A DNA stretch of 64,000 nt, from assembly GCA_030374805.1 (NCBI GenBank), contig JARGSG010000052.1:62001-126000 (forward strand), given 5' to 3'. Source of the stretch: Gracilaria gracilis (lineage: Eukaryota > Rhodophyta > Florideophyceae > Gracilariales > Gracilariaceae). The translations under genes and the position numbers were made by a program. Under the pieces are notes generated by a model, which saw only the letters and a list, made by a program, of their open reading frames with translations, did not search any database and was not told where the DNA came from. How positions within the stretch are numbered: position 1 is the stretch's first letter; each line of letters starts with the position of its first letter. Of this stretch, positions 1 to 10,347 are shown piece by piece.

Positions 1-3000
1 AAAAGGGTGGTAGTGATTGGTTTATGAAAATCCTATGGAATGAGTGCTATGCGGGGGGTGGGAGGTAGGGCCTGGAGGTGGGGTCCCGGTAGGATCTGTT
101 GAGGTAGAATCTATGGAAACGCCAATGGAGTCGGGAATTGAAGGGGTGCGGGGTAGTTCTGGTGGAGAACATGAACGGAGCGAAGGATAGAAGAGAAAAG
201 GATGAGCCCAAACCATGGAGAAACGTTGTCGGATATGGAGTGGGTGACTCCTTGGAAGATAGTTTGGAAGAAGGAAGGGTGAAGCGAAGAAGAGAAATGA
301 GTTTGCAGACCCAGACGATGGGGGTGGAGTTGGAGGAGCTGGTGCCTGCAACGAGGACATGAGAGAACTTTGGGGATTTAGAAGGACCGAAGGACGGGGT
401 GGCAAATATTCGTTGGATGAGAAGGACTGGATGATCCTGGAGCGCGAGCTCGTTCCGCTCTTCAATGTAGTGGTCGAGTGATGGGACATATCCACCGGCG
501 ACGTAAGTGCAGTTGACTACGGTAATTCGGGTGCGAAGAAGAGTGGGGGAGTAATCTGAAAGATCTAGGACTTCGAGAGAAAGGGTGATGAATGAAGGGA
601 GGGCGTGTTTTCCAACCTGTTGGAGAATGGAGAGAGTGTCAGTGGGGAAGAGGTCTTGGAGAGATTTGGGATTGAAATGAGGATTAGAGTGGACAAATTT
701 GTGGGCGGTGATGAGATCAGCGAATGAGATGAGTTTTCCATAACGGACCAAACCGGGTTGACGGTATTGGATGGCAGAGGCGATGGCAAGAGAGAAGGAA
801 GTGATGAAGGGGTTGGTGGAAAGGGGGTTCCAATCTTTGGTGGCGTTGGAGTGATGGATGGCGCGAATCGTTTCTTCATGTGCAGTGGACCTGCGCTTTG
901 AGGTTTTGGAGTAGTGTGACTTGAAGAGGGAGTGGGCGTGCTCGAATATGCCGGCATCGTTGAAGTGGAGGCCTTCGAAGCGGCGAATGTCCTCGACGAT
1001 GTGGTCGAGGAGATGGAACTTGATGGTGCCAAGGCTGGAAGTGTGGTGGGGGCCGAGGACGAGTACGGCTGTGCGCTTGAGGAAGCGGCTTTGGGATTGG
1101 AGGTCGGAGAGATGGAAGTCGGTCCATTCTGCGGAGGCGTTGTGTCTCATGGAGAAGAGGAGAAGACCGGAGTACTTGATAAAAACGGAAGTGATGGGAG
1201 ATGCATCGACCTCGTCACAGCAGCGGTCGAAAAAGGCGCCGATGAAGGGAAAGACCATGTCGAGTGAGCGGTAGTCTTTTGCTTGCATACCACGTAGGCC
1301 GTCGGAGGTGAAGATACCGTTAAGGGTTTGACCGTTTTCGGGGAAGGAAGAGTCGATGTGGAGTCCTGTGGCTGGAGAGTGCTTTTCGATGGCGGCGAGG
1401 ATTGTGGTCGCGTTTTTCAAAATGGAGAAGCGAACGGAGTTGAAGGAACGGCAGGACTTGGAGGAACGGGGGTAGTGAAGATTGATTCTGACTTGAGTCT
1501 CTCGATATCTGCGAGCTTGATCAGCTTTGAGATGCCGAGGTGGAAGTTATGGAGTGATTCGAGGCGGAAGAAGTTGTAAGGAGAGAGGAGAGGGGTGGTG
1601 TTGAGGAGAGAGTAAGATTCGAAGAGGGAGGAGTGTTTTGCGAGAGAAAGGGAGTGGAGTGCTTCAACAGCCTTTCCTTGGTGTTCTGGGCGATTCTGGG
1701 CTTTCTAACGAGAATGGCCCTTTCAGCATCTTGAAAGAGGGTAGAGTGTGATTTGCGGGCAGCGGGAGTCTGGGTCTGGTATCTAAGAGAGGATGATGGA
1801 ATGTGTAGGTGGAGGTCGGAGCGTGGGACGGTACAACCGTGGCATAGATGCTGGGGGCGGGTACCGTGGGAGATGGAGAGAATGTTTTTTGCTTCTGCAT
1901 GTCTGCGCAGTAGCTGGCGATGATTGGGGGACAATGGCGGAGCACGCCATCAGCATCAAAAATGGTGAAGCCGGTGAGTTTGGAGGAGAGGAGAGAGTCG
2001 AGGAGGTTGGAGATTGCACGCTGGATGAGTTGCATTTTGGTAGAGCGGGAGATGCTGGGCGAGGTTTGCGGGATGGTATCAGGGTCTTGAGAAGCGGTGA
2101 TGAGATTGAAAGAGGTTGGAAGGTATCCGAGAAGGTTGAGGTTGTGGGTGATACATTTGCGATGGAACGAGTCGGAGAAGTTGGCGAGGGTGCTGTGAAG
2201 AAGGTAGGAGGTGAGGGAAGAGGATTTGAGGAAGTTGGAGGACTTGTCGGAGTATACTTGGACGAAGCCGATTAAGGAGTCGATACCGATGTTTTCAGGG
2301 GCGTGCCGGATGCAAGAGTTGTAGGAGAACTGCATGATTTGTGCTCGAGAGCTGGGAAAGCTTCTTTTCCGAGGGAGGAAGCCATGGGGTAAGCGAAAGC
2401 GGGAGAGCCGGAGAAGGTTGTATGGGGGACGTGGTGGAAGAACGTGTTGTCGGAGTGTGCGAGTGCGAGTTGTCTTTTAAGGACTTGGAATGCATCCTTT
2501 CGGAAGAGGGTGGCTGTGGAGAGGTGCTGTGGGTCGTGGAGGGTGGTGGGGGGGAAACCGATGTTGGTGACTCGGTGTTGGAAGAGGTCTGTTTGAAGTT
2601 TGAGACACTGGGAGGCGGAGGAGACGGCGTTGTGGAAGGCTGACTTGTAGAAGGAGGGGTCGTGAAGGAGAGCGATGAGTTCGTCTGCCTTGCAGTGGCC
2701 AACGGTGGAAGCGATGGAAGAGATGTAGAGGACCATTCGTTCGAGACGGGGGTGGGTGAGGAGAGGGAAAGACGGGGGCGGTGAAGGAGGTGGGGAGGGG
2801 GAAAGGGAGCAGATGGGGGTACCTACGATAAGGTAGGCGTCTTGGGTGTGGACGGAGAGGGAGAGCTGTTGCTGGTGGTAGGAGTCGTCGCCTGCGATGG
2901 GGACGTTATCAGAAGGGCGATTGGAGAGAGGAGGTGGGGCTGGTGGTGGGAGTAGGGGGGTGGAGTTGTGACGCTTTTGGCATGAGGGGAAGTGAGGGAT

Positions 3001-3230
3001 GTTGCCGCCGGTGGAGAGAAAACGCTTCTGGACGGTGGGAAGGTCGGGGTATCTTCTTTAGTGCCTTTGAATTGAGAGGATGGTGCGAGCGAAGAAGGAG
3101 CAGCCTTCAAAGCAGCAATTAGGCATGGCGGGGAGCGGTGTGGGAGTGTTGGGGGGGAGGGGGGTACGTAGTGGTGGGGGGCGTAATATAGCGCACGGAG
3201 GGTGGGACGGAGTGATGGGGGAGGTGGCAC
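1..3230 (-). mobile_element. Degraded DNA transposon, left part of window
   Basis: This block carries one transposase-like gene on the minus strand, spread over at least three frames, with its C-terminus close to the window edge. The plus-strand ORFs here are shadows: they are GGA/GAG rich, which is what the Ser/Pro-rich minus frames look like when read backwards. No terminal repeats could be identified, and the element may continue to the left of the window. Codon and base use (purine-rich plus strand) differ from the AT-rich DNA beginning after 3240. Confidence 0.5.
47..2736 (-). pseudogene. Plavaka/Tnp2-like transposase, broken
   Basis: Three frames must be combined: about 2736-2272, 2335-1664 and 1420-47, with a further switch near 1885. 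The middle part has an FDADGVLRHCPP...YCADMQ segment followed in another frame by a CHGC zinc-ligand-like motif (CHGCTVPR). Then comes SLHNFHLGISKLIK, resembling the D-x-LHxLxLG box of cut-and-paste transposases. The C-terminal frame has KFHLLDHIVEDIRRF followed by FEHAHSLFKSHY and TSKRRSTAHEET, an arrangement I know from Plavaka/KDZ-like transposases of fungi and algae. The family assignment is inference from these motifs. The frame changes show this copy cannot make a full-length protein. The C-terminal frame loses conserved character after about position 400 and may have shifted again. Confidence 0.5.
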
Positions 3231-4782
3231 GTGACACGAAGGCGTTTCAAAAGTGAGAGAATAAACGGCCGATATCTGATATGAGAGTTGTTGAATAGAT
3301 GTGCTGTATCTCTATAGAGAGTTCCTATTTGAAGGGTTTGTATTCTCCTAATCGTATTTCACAAGCAGCTATCTATGTAAATATATCTATATTTGGAGAT
3401 AAAAAATCCCTATTTGGCGCCGTAAAGTTCTAAATATATGCCACTTACACAATTACATTGGGTTCGGAAACTAGCATAAACGGAAGTAACATGCTAGTTT
3501 GTCTTCCATCCAAACTAGCAATGATGGAAATAATCATGAATGATTCTTTCCACACAAACTACCAGAAGTGGAAATGTGGGAATATTTTCGGAAATTAAGG
3601 ACATCCAAATTTGGATAAATTCACCGGTTTTCGATCATTTTAATTCGGTCATTTTTGACACGAAAATAAGCATTCCGAGAACACTGACGCTCTTAAAGAT
3701 GTCAAAGTCTGGTAAATAATCAAACGAATACAACACTTACCATTTCATTTGAGTTCTCTGGCTCTACGGGTTTCAAATTCGAAGCTGGCTGATCCTTAGC
3801 TGTGCTTTACACATGTCCTCAAGGAGAAAGTATGAAACGGTTTGAGGAGAACTTTTTTCCAGATTCTCAATATGTCTGTGCTTCGATAAGGATTCAATTG
3901 TCTCTCAAAGGGCACCAAATGTTTTATACATACCACTTTTAGATTTATCAATTTTGTACTAAAATCCATATCATATATACTTCACTATGTATATTGATGC
4001 TTCGATCAGCGAAACGTGATAGGTGAACGAGTATCTTTGTACACGTTTACCTCCGCATTTGAGGTAAGGAAGCCCTCCGGCTATCGCCAGTGCTTGTTTC
4101 TCTTGTTCTAGTTACCCTGAACTTCTACATTATGAAATGTTCTCAGGTGATTGACGAATTTTGAACAGAATCGAAATTATCCTCAGTTGACAACTCGAGA
4201 CCGTATTCTTTCTTTGTGGAGAGTTTATAATTCTAGGAAATTATTCATCATACCCGCTCAATTATCATTAGCTTCGCGCAGTGGAAAACTGAAAAGCAAC
4301 TATGATATGTGTAACAGATAAAAATGATACATTAGATATATGTTCTCTAGTGCACATAGTGTGTAGCTTTACCATTACATATCTACGATTATATCCCATA
4401 AGGATATACGAATCGGTGGCAGTGACAGTTCATGGGTGTTGAAAGTTCGAACATGTGAACTGCATACCCTGTATTACAAGAGAGCAAAGCGCTTATAAAT
4501 TAACTTTTTTAGTAATAGGGAAATGACTGGTGGTATGGCGATGGAAACATGAAACACAGTTCCGTACACCACGACAACTCCCGAATAAACGTGCGACCGA
4601 AAAGTTTCGGGCAACCGGGAACACGGGTTGCACCTTTGGATTTCTAACTGAGCAGAAGGTCAGTGCAAGCAAAATCCAGCCTCCCGCTCACCAGCAAAGT
4701 CTCCTAGAAAACCTCTGGAAGTTAGTTAGAAGCCAGCTAGCCGTATTTGAATGATTACATCACGGGCCAAAGGAATGTTCTT
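3231..4782. other. AT-rich stretch without recognisable gene
   Basis: AT-rich sequence between the left transposon and an unassigned minus-strand ORF. Only very short ORFs occur (longest about 74 codons at 4530-4754, plus). No repeat structure or RNA gene was recognised. Confidence 0.6.
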
Positions 4783-5280
4783 TCATGTACCTTTCATTTG
4801 CAACTTGAGTATTTTGTGTGTAAAGTTCGTAAAATCAATCATATGATGTGCAGTAAATTTATAGTGCCGAAATACATTAAAAAAGTCAAATGTTAGTAGT
4901 AAAGGTTGTATCCCGAAAGATTCGTAAACGAACTGTCCCATTATTTTTGTAGTGCAATACCCAGTAGGTTGTGCTTTGGAAAAGATGGAACTCATGAGTT
5001 CGTGTGCGAGCCCTTCTGATAGTTGAGTATAATTCGAAGAAGAATCAGGTGAACGTGGTGTTGAGGAGCATATGTGTATGCATGATACAACTTGCCACTG
5101 GGTATGAAAGTTTTTAGAAAAATACCCATCAGTTTTGTATTTAGCTGTTAATGGGCCGTAGAGGTTTAGTACAGTTAGGGTGTAGAGGAAAGTTGAATTG
5201 TAGCTCCAGGTAAATATTTGATCCTTTCTAGGGAAACCTTTTTGGATACAGTAGAGCATAATACTTAAGAAATGGCGCAC
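4783..5280 (-). CDS. Unrecognised 165-codon ORF
   Basis: Open frame of 165 codons; the first codon of the open stretch is GTG, so the true start is uncertain and may lie in an upstream exon or downstream. The product is rich in aromatic residues (Phe, Tyr, Trp) with scattered Cys and His and a long uncharged middle. I see no domain that I recognise, no signal peptide and no clear membrane segment. It lies alone in AT-rich DNA. It could be a chance ORF, a fragment of an old mobile element or a fast-evolving gene. Confidence 0.25.
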   Translation of the reverse strand: MRHFLSIMLYCIQKGFPRKDQIFTWSYNSTFLYTLTVLNLYGPLTAKYKTDGYFSKNFHTQWQVVSCIHICSSTPRSPDSSSNYTQLSEGLAHELMSSIFSKAQPTGYCTTKIMGQFVYESFGIQPLLLTFDFFNVFRHYKFTAHHMIDFTNFTHKILKLQMKGT

Positions 5281-5437
5281 TGACCATTGTTTTCAACAAT
5301 TAAAGCTAACCCGTGTGAGGACCTGACTAATTTCGCTTGCGCAACGAGACCAACTCTTCTGGGGTTGAACTGCATTTCACCTTCTCTCCCCTGGCTCTGC
5401 GCAGGATATTATCCCCTATTTTGTTGGTTATGTTTCT

Positions 5438-5934
5438 TTGTTTTTCTTTTTTAACTCTGAGGTTCATTCCACCCCAGTACTGGGCTTCGTCTTCGTTATT
5501 TCTTTTGTGTTATTTATTTTGACCCTTGTGAGGACCTTTCTTGGATACTTACCTTCTTTACCTTACTTTTTCTGGACATTCGTTCCTGGGTCTTTCCATT
5601 CCTCGCTCCCCGATCTTGGCCACGTACAACCATTTGTTTTCTCCTTTCCGGTTGTTTTTCTGATCTCTGTCAAATTATCGAGGCCTTTACGGTCCAACAA
5701 CTGTTCTCGGGACGGTACAGAAAGCTTTGTCTCTCTTGCGACCCTCACAGAGAGCGAAAACTGGGACTGCTTTGTAAAGTTTTTTCCCCATTTCGGGTAT
5801 TGCACAACGAGTTCGGGCTGCAAAAATGCTAAATGTAATCTCTTGATTGGTTGTCGGTAATGCACATAACCAGCAATGTTCCCAAATAATATGTGAGATG
5901 ATAGCAAAGCTCCTACTGGGTGGCAAACTGGCAA
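5438..5934. other. Overlapping unassigned ORFs on both strands
   Basis: The plus strand has a 140-codon frame (5438-5860) beginning with a very hydrophobic stretch. The minus strand has a 123-codon frame (5934-5563) rich in charged residues. At most one is likely to be real and I cannot choose. The hydrophobic plus-strand start is explained largely by T-rich DNA. No family is recognised. Confidence 0.15.
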
Positions 5935-6177
5935 TTAGCTTAATATGGCAAGCCAATTCTAGCAAATTCAGCTAGAATAGCAGCAAGGGCTGGTGTTCTG
6001 GAGATTCACCACAATTGCTGGGACACTGGCAATTCGTGACGCTTATACATAGAATAATCAGATTCGATTCAAACACGGTAGTAATAACTATGGTATAAAA
6101 ATCGTGAGGGAGTATGTGAGACTCGTGCGCAGAGGAGTAGAGACGTCGACGCTGCCGCTTTTCAGGCGAGTTGCAGG

Positions 6178-6435
6178 GACAAAATTGATCACTCCCGTCT
6201 GAACTCTCCCTTCTCAGAGGGTCCAGGCGGGCTCTCGTTTATTAAGGCCTCTCCCTCTCTGTCCAGCGCAGCGCAGCGATTTCTCCGTCGCCCGAGCTGC
6301 CCGCGAGCGGCAGCAGCAGCGCGGCTAACGAGAGAAGCGCTTGCGCTGGACACGTTCGAGACGAAAGCGCGAAGCACACTCCCCATAGTTAATTATTTTC
6401 TTTAAAAAAATGCGCCGTGTCACACGGCGCATTTT
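6178..6435. other. GC-rich island ending in a perfect palindrome
   Basis: An abrupt GC-rich segment in AT-rich DNA. It contains a self-complementary pair, TGTCCAGCGCA near 6260 and TGCGCTGGACA near 6341, that could close a large stem. Beyond it, TGCGCCGTGT (6411-6420) and ACACGGCGCA (6422-6431) form a perfect inverted repeat around one base. The stem is extended by flanking A and T runs (6407-6410 with 6432-6435), giving 14 base pairs. In a bacterium this would be called an intrinsic terminator. In a eukaryote it may be the tip of an inserted element, a structured RNA or a cruciform. There is no convincing coding frame. Confidence 0.45.
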
Positions 6436-6843
6436 GCTTTCTTTCAGGAGGCATTCTGTGTTTAGATCATTTCATTGCCAATAAGTTACAAAACAAGGAA
6501 AACAAGCATATATAATATGCCTCATTTTTGGATGCGTAGTGCTATGGGCCCAAAATATCATTATGCTCCCCACTAACTGCCACATTTAGTACCCATATTT
6601 TGGTATTATGAACAGTTAAACTTGTGCACATTTTTGTCGATAAACGGTGCTTCTTCTTCAGTTAATAATACTATGAAAAATGGAACCTGTGCATCCATTT
6701 GTCAATAATGGGAACTTTCTGGGCAGTTAGTAAAATATTTTCTCTTTGATCAATCGGAAACTCTGTTTGACTTTCGTAAAGTGTAGACACCATAAAGCTC
6801 CTGTTCTATTATAGAGGTAAAGGACACTAACACTATTGGAGCT

Positions 6844-7158
6844 TTGCGATTTTGTTACGAGAAGCTTGCTTCTCTAAACGCTGATGTGGTTATGAATTTC
6901 CACGGACCTGGAGATTGTACCAGCAAAGCAAATATTCCGAACAAGAAGGTGTATATGGCTGAGACTGATACTCGGCTTTGTGTGGCTCCCAATAACCCAC
7001 AAGAGGAACTGAAGATTCGAACAAGCGAGAGAGCTCTTATGATTTATATGAAAGTCCCAGATCGTTACCAGACATTGGATCTTCGATATTTGAATGATAC
7101 CGAAGGTGAAAAAAATCTATCTTCTTCTTTACTTTGGCCACAAGTCCAAATACCGTAA
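6844..7158 (+). CDS. Unrecognised ORF, C-terminal part
   Basis: An open frame of 104 codons from a TTG; it stays open about 13 codons further upstream before a TAA, with no ATG there, so this looks like the last exon or a truncated remnant. The product is mixed charged and hydrophilic (motifs such as HGPGDCTSKANIP and YMAETDTRLC) with good coding character, but I do not recognise a family. It ends 65 bases before the end of the convergent glycosyltransferase gene on the other strand. Confidence 0.3.
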   Translation: MRFCYEKLASLNADVVMNFHGPGDCTSKANIPNKKVYMAETDTRLCVAPNNPQEELKIRTSERALMIYMKVPDRYQTLDLRYLNDTEGEKNLSSSLLWPQVQIP

Positions 7159-7222
7159 TTGCCACTGCCTAATCATATCTGTCAGAGATTTATCTGTTCT
7201 TAAACGTGGCGCTGGCAATTTG

Positions 7223-9513
7223 TCACGCCGAGTTCGGTTTGTTCGCTGGCAGCAATATGTGTGAGTGTTCATTTATGTTGTGATCCAAGGCGTTTGCTCG
7301 GTAATGTGTGTATGTGCTTATCAAAGTTTGTAGAAATCTCGATTTTGGGGCCGCAATCATAACTGCAGGGGATATTTCGGCATGCGAAGGAAAAATAGTG
7401 TTTTCTCTTATCCTAACTTCAACATTTGGTGCTACTGATAGTTCTGCTTTGACTGATATTTGGAACTCACGAAGACATAAAACATCAGTTTTCAAAAGAA
7501 CACCACCATATTTGTGGAGCGCTAGCAACCCTACATAGTGCGATAGATGGTTTCCAAATATTGGACATCGAGGAAAGTTAATATCAACTTGTCTCCATAT
7601 TACTACCGTTACTAGATCATTTAGATTTTCCCAAAATGTTCCATACGGTTTCTTGGGGCAGTGGACGATGACGGTAAACGCTTGGTTTTGAATTACCGCC
7701 GAATACATTGATAAAAATTGATACATTTCCATTTCAAGACTTTTTTCTTTAAAACCAAAAACGAAATGTATAAGATTAGGGATTATCTTTCTTTCGTACA
7801 TTTGATAAGCGTATTGCTGAATAGATTTAGATATAGATTCATTCAGATCCGGAAAGTCTTGCAGCACAGAACTTCCGGGTTTACTGAAGTATGGCATGTA
7901 GTTTTTTTTTTCGGTGAGACTTCTTCTTCTGACTATAACTGTTTAGATTTATGCGGAGAACACGATTACGTATTCGGGTGCTAGATCTCCATAATTTTTC
8001 ATGGCAAAAAGACGTTTCCAAGGCATTTACTTCATCAAGAACTCCCGATTCTACAAGGCGCCTCGTAATCTCGAAGAGAATGATCTTTTCTCTGTACAAA
8101 ATTGAATCTTTTGGAGAATCTACACATGCCGTATAAGCTTCGCTTAGTAGACTCATAGCATCCTTCCTACATTGCATCCTATACTTGAACAACAGTAACC
8201 ACAAATGTGAAAAACATGAATTTTTCGAAAGATATATTGCCTTATCCAAAAGTAGTATACTTATCGTGCTTTGCTCACAATAAACAGAAGCCAGGTCGTC
8301 ACAAACACTTTTATAGAGCGTGTGATGTTTTATCCTCAACATTTCCAATGCGTACGTCGAGTAGGTTTTGCTCCTGGACATGGAGTTAGAGCCTACTCTG
8401 TACCACGACTTGGGCCCATTTAGGGTCACAAAACTCGCAAGACTGCCTTTGAGACTCGTAAGTCTTAACAGTCGTAACCACAGGTCATAGTCCTCCATTC
8501 CATGTATCATTTCCAGAGCAAAACCACCAACAATGTCGAATGATGATTTCCGAACAATAGACATTGTAGGTAAGGGACCAAATGGGGCTTTCTTCGCCAA
8601 TATCTCTAGATTCGCTACAGGCGGAACAACCAACAAGTCTACTTTATTTTTATCGCTAAAAAGTATTTGATCTCCGTAAAGTACTACGGCGTGGGGTCTT
8701 CGAGTGATCTCCATGGCTGCATCACTAAGGTACGATGGTGCAAGAACGTCATCAGCGTCAAGGAAGCACAGAAAAGATCCTTCTGCATATCTATTCCCGA
8801 AATTACGTGAGTGAGAAAGCCCTGTGTTATGTTTGAAATAAACTTTCATTTGAACGCCTCTTATATATTTATTTTCTACTAATGACTTTGGAAGTCCTTC
8901 CACGAAATGAAGCATTTCCTTTGCGGCGTTCCATCATCCACGACTACCAATTCCCAGCTCTGGTAGCTTTGGTGAACGACACTGTATATACTATCTGATA
9001 TAATGGCTTCTTGACGGTAACATGTCATAATAATCATAAACAGAATTTCATTGGATTCTACCCTAGACTTTGCAAGTGGTATTCCACAAAAACCTCTTCC
9101 ATAGTAGCAACACTGACGTTTTACACACGTGCTTTGACGAGTTTTGTTCGACCCACAGTACGAGTGGGGCTCAATGGGACAAAAACGATAATCATAAAAG
9201 CGCTTTTCTAATGAAAGACCAGAAGTTTTCTCATATGGCTGGAGAACAGAATTTAAGCCAGATCTTTCTCTTGTCAAACAAGATCCTTGTTTTGAGATAG
9301 ACCCTCCTATTGCGATACATTCATTTTCTGTATGTTTGTTCCATGAATTAAATTTCGTTTTTCAACTTCAAACTGACAATGGTGATTATCAGTGCCGAAG
9401 AAGTAAAACCCAACGGGAATAATGATCATTAGAGGTAGAGCAAGCAATTTACTGAAACGTTCTTGACGAAATGGAAAAAATTTTGAAATAATTGTGAGTA
9501 ACCTGTTTTTCAA
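7223..9513 (-). CDS. Type II membrane glycosyltransferase, GT2 + GT32-like, with frameshifts
   Basis: Read from 9513: a short basic N-terminus and a hydrophobic signal anchor (LLALPLMIIIPVGFYFFG), then a Cys-rich linker (CCYYGRGFCG). A GT2 (GT-A fold) domain follows, with VVVDDG, the DADD metal/nucleotide motif and the GMEDYDLWLRL acid motif, all intact. The last 220 codons (7897-7223) form a GT32-like 'DXD sugar-binding' domain (IPNLIHFVFG near its start, LALHKYGGVLLKTDVLCLR), but the usual DXD reads KTD, so the first Asp is missing. The likely role is Golgi-lumen glycan or polysaccharide synthesis (family knowledge plus inference). The gene needs frame changes near 9300, near 8930 (just after VVVDDG) and at 7901-7910, a run of ten A on the coding strand. 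The last could be a sequencing or assembly slip. The domains could instead be separate adjacent genes, but the 17-base overlap with a homopolymer at the joint favours one gene. Confidence 0.6.
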
Positions 9514-9942
9514 AATCTGCCGGAGAGATTTCGATACTAAGAATCTGAATTTTTTCTTGGAATCATTGAAGACGGTTTCATATATGTTTTGTTAGAGGGT
9601 TTAGGGAAAACTTTCCCTCTCCGGGTAACAGAGAAATATTGAGGACGAGAAGAAAGTCTAGCTTAGTAGGACTGTTGTGAACATTTTCTGTGCGAGTGGA
9701 GAGGAAAATGATAACAATAACGGTCAATCACAAGCTTTTTTCACTTCTGAAATGATCGTTTTCTAAACTTTTAATGCTCATCCACTAAACAGAAAACAAA
9801 ATATCACTGAAGATAGTATTGAATCTCAGGAAAAAGAAAATAGCGGCAACCTGGATTTTTGTTTGTTAAGACAATTCTTGGAAGAATTTTATTTTGAAGT
9901 CAGTCCCTAATTGAATGATTCTTTTTATACTGGCAAATCAAT

Positions 9943-10347
9943 ATGTATTTCACGCGCAATTTTCTAAAACTGTTTTTTTATTTCATGACATGGAGATATT
10001 TTTGTTTTTCAACATTCTTTACAAAGTTTCCCCAACAAAGACCCTTAAAGAACCAATCACATAAGAATCGTAAACTTGGAGAAAAGGGAAAGATTCTGGA
10101 ATCATTAAACCAACTAAAATATGTAGTGGAAAATATCATCTTCTGTTTTGAGCAAAGTAGAATAATCAGTGCTATTAGTGGTATATTCGCTCAGGTTTTC
10201 CCAATGAGGCGAAAACGGAATGGTCAAGGGCCGACATTCAATGACGTAAAGAATTGCGCAGCATTGTATTCCATTAAACTAAATTGTGACCTCTACTTTT
10301 TGGCAGGTTCTCTTCGCCTCTTCTTCCAAATGCAATGTATTTCATAA
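9943..10347 (+). CDS. Unrecognised 134-codon ORF
   Basis: Starts at an ATG with an aromatic, hydrophobic first 30 residues that could be a signal anchor (FLKLFFYFMTWRYFCFSTFF). A Lys/Gln-rich segment and a mixed C-terminal half follow. The coding character is weak and I do not recognise the product. It lies between the glycosyltransferase gene and the pyrimidine-rich 10.4-11.4 kb region. It could be a short membrane protein or a chance ORF. Confidence 0.2.
   Translation: MYFTRNFLKLFFYFMTWRYFCFSTFFTKFPQQRPLKNQSHKNRKLGEKGKILESLNQLKYVVENIIFCFEQSRIISAISGIFAQVFPMRRKRNGQGPTFNDVKNCAALYSIKLNCDLYFLAGSLRLFFQMQCIS

Noticed and set aside
138..2643. Plus-strand Gly/Glu/Arg-rich ORFs in the first 3 kb
   Set aside because: They are complements of the Ser/Pro-rich minus frames of the transposase and have no domain character.
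6407..6435. Bacterial intrinsic terminator and bacterial origin of the region
   Set aside because: The hairpin fits the shape, but neighbouring genes are eukaryotic and no bacterial gene lies upstream.
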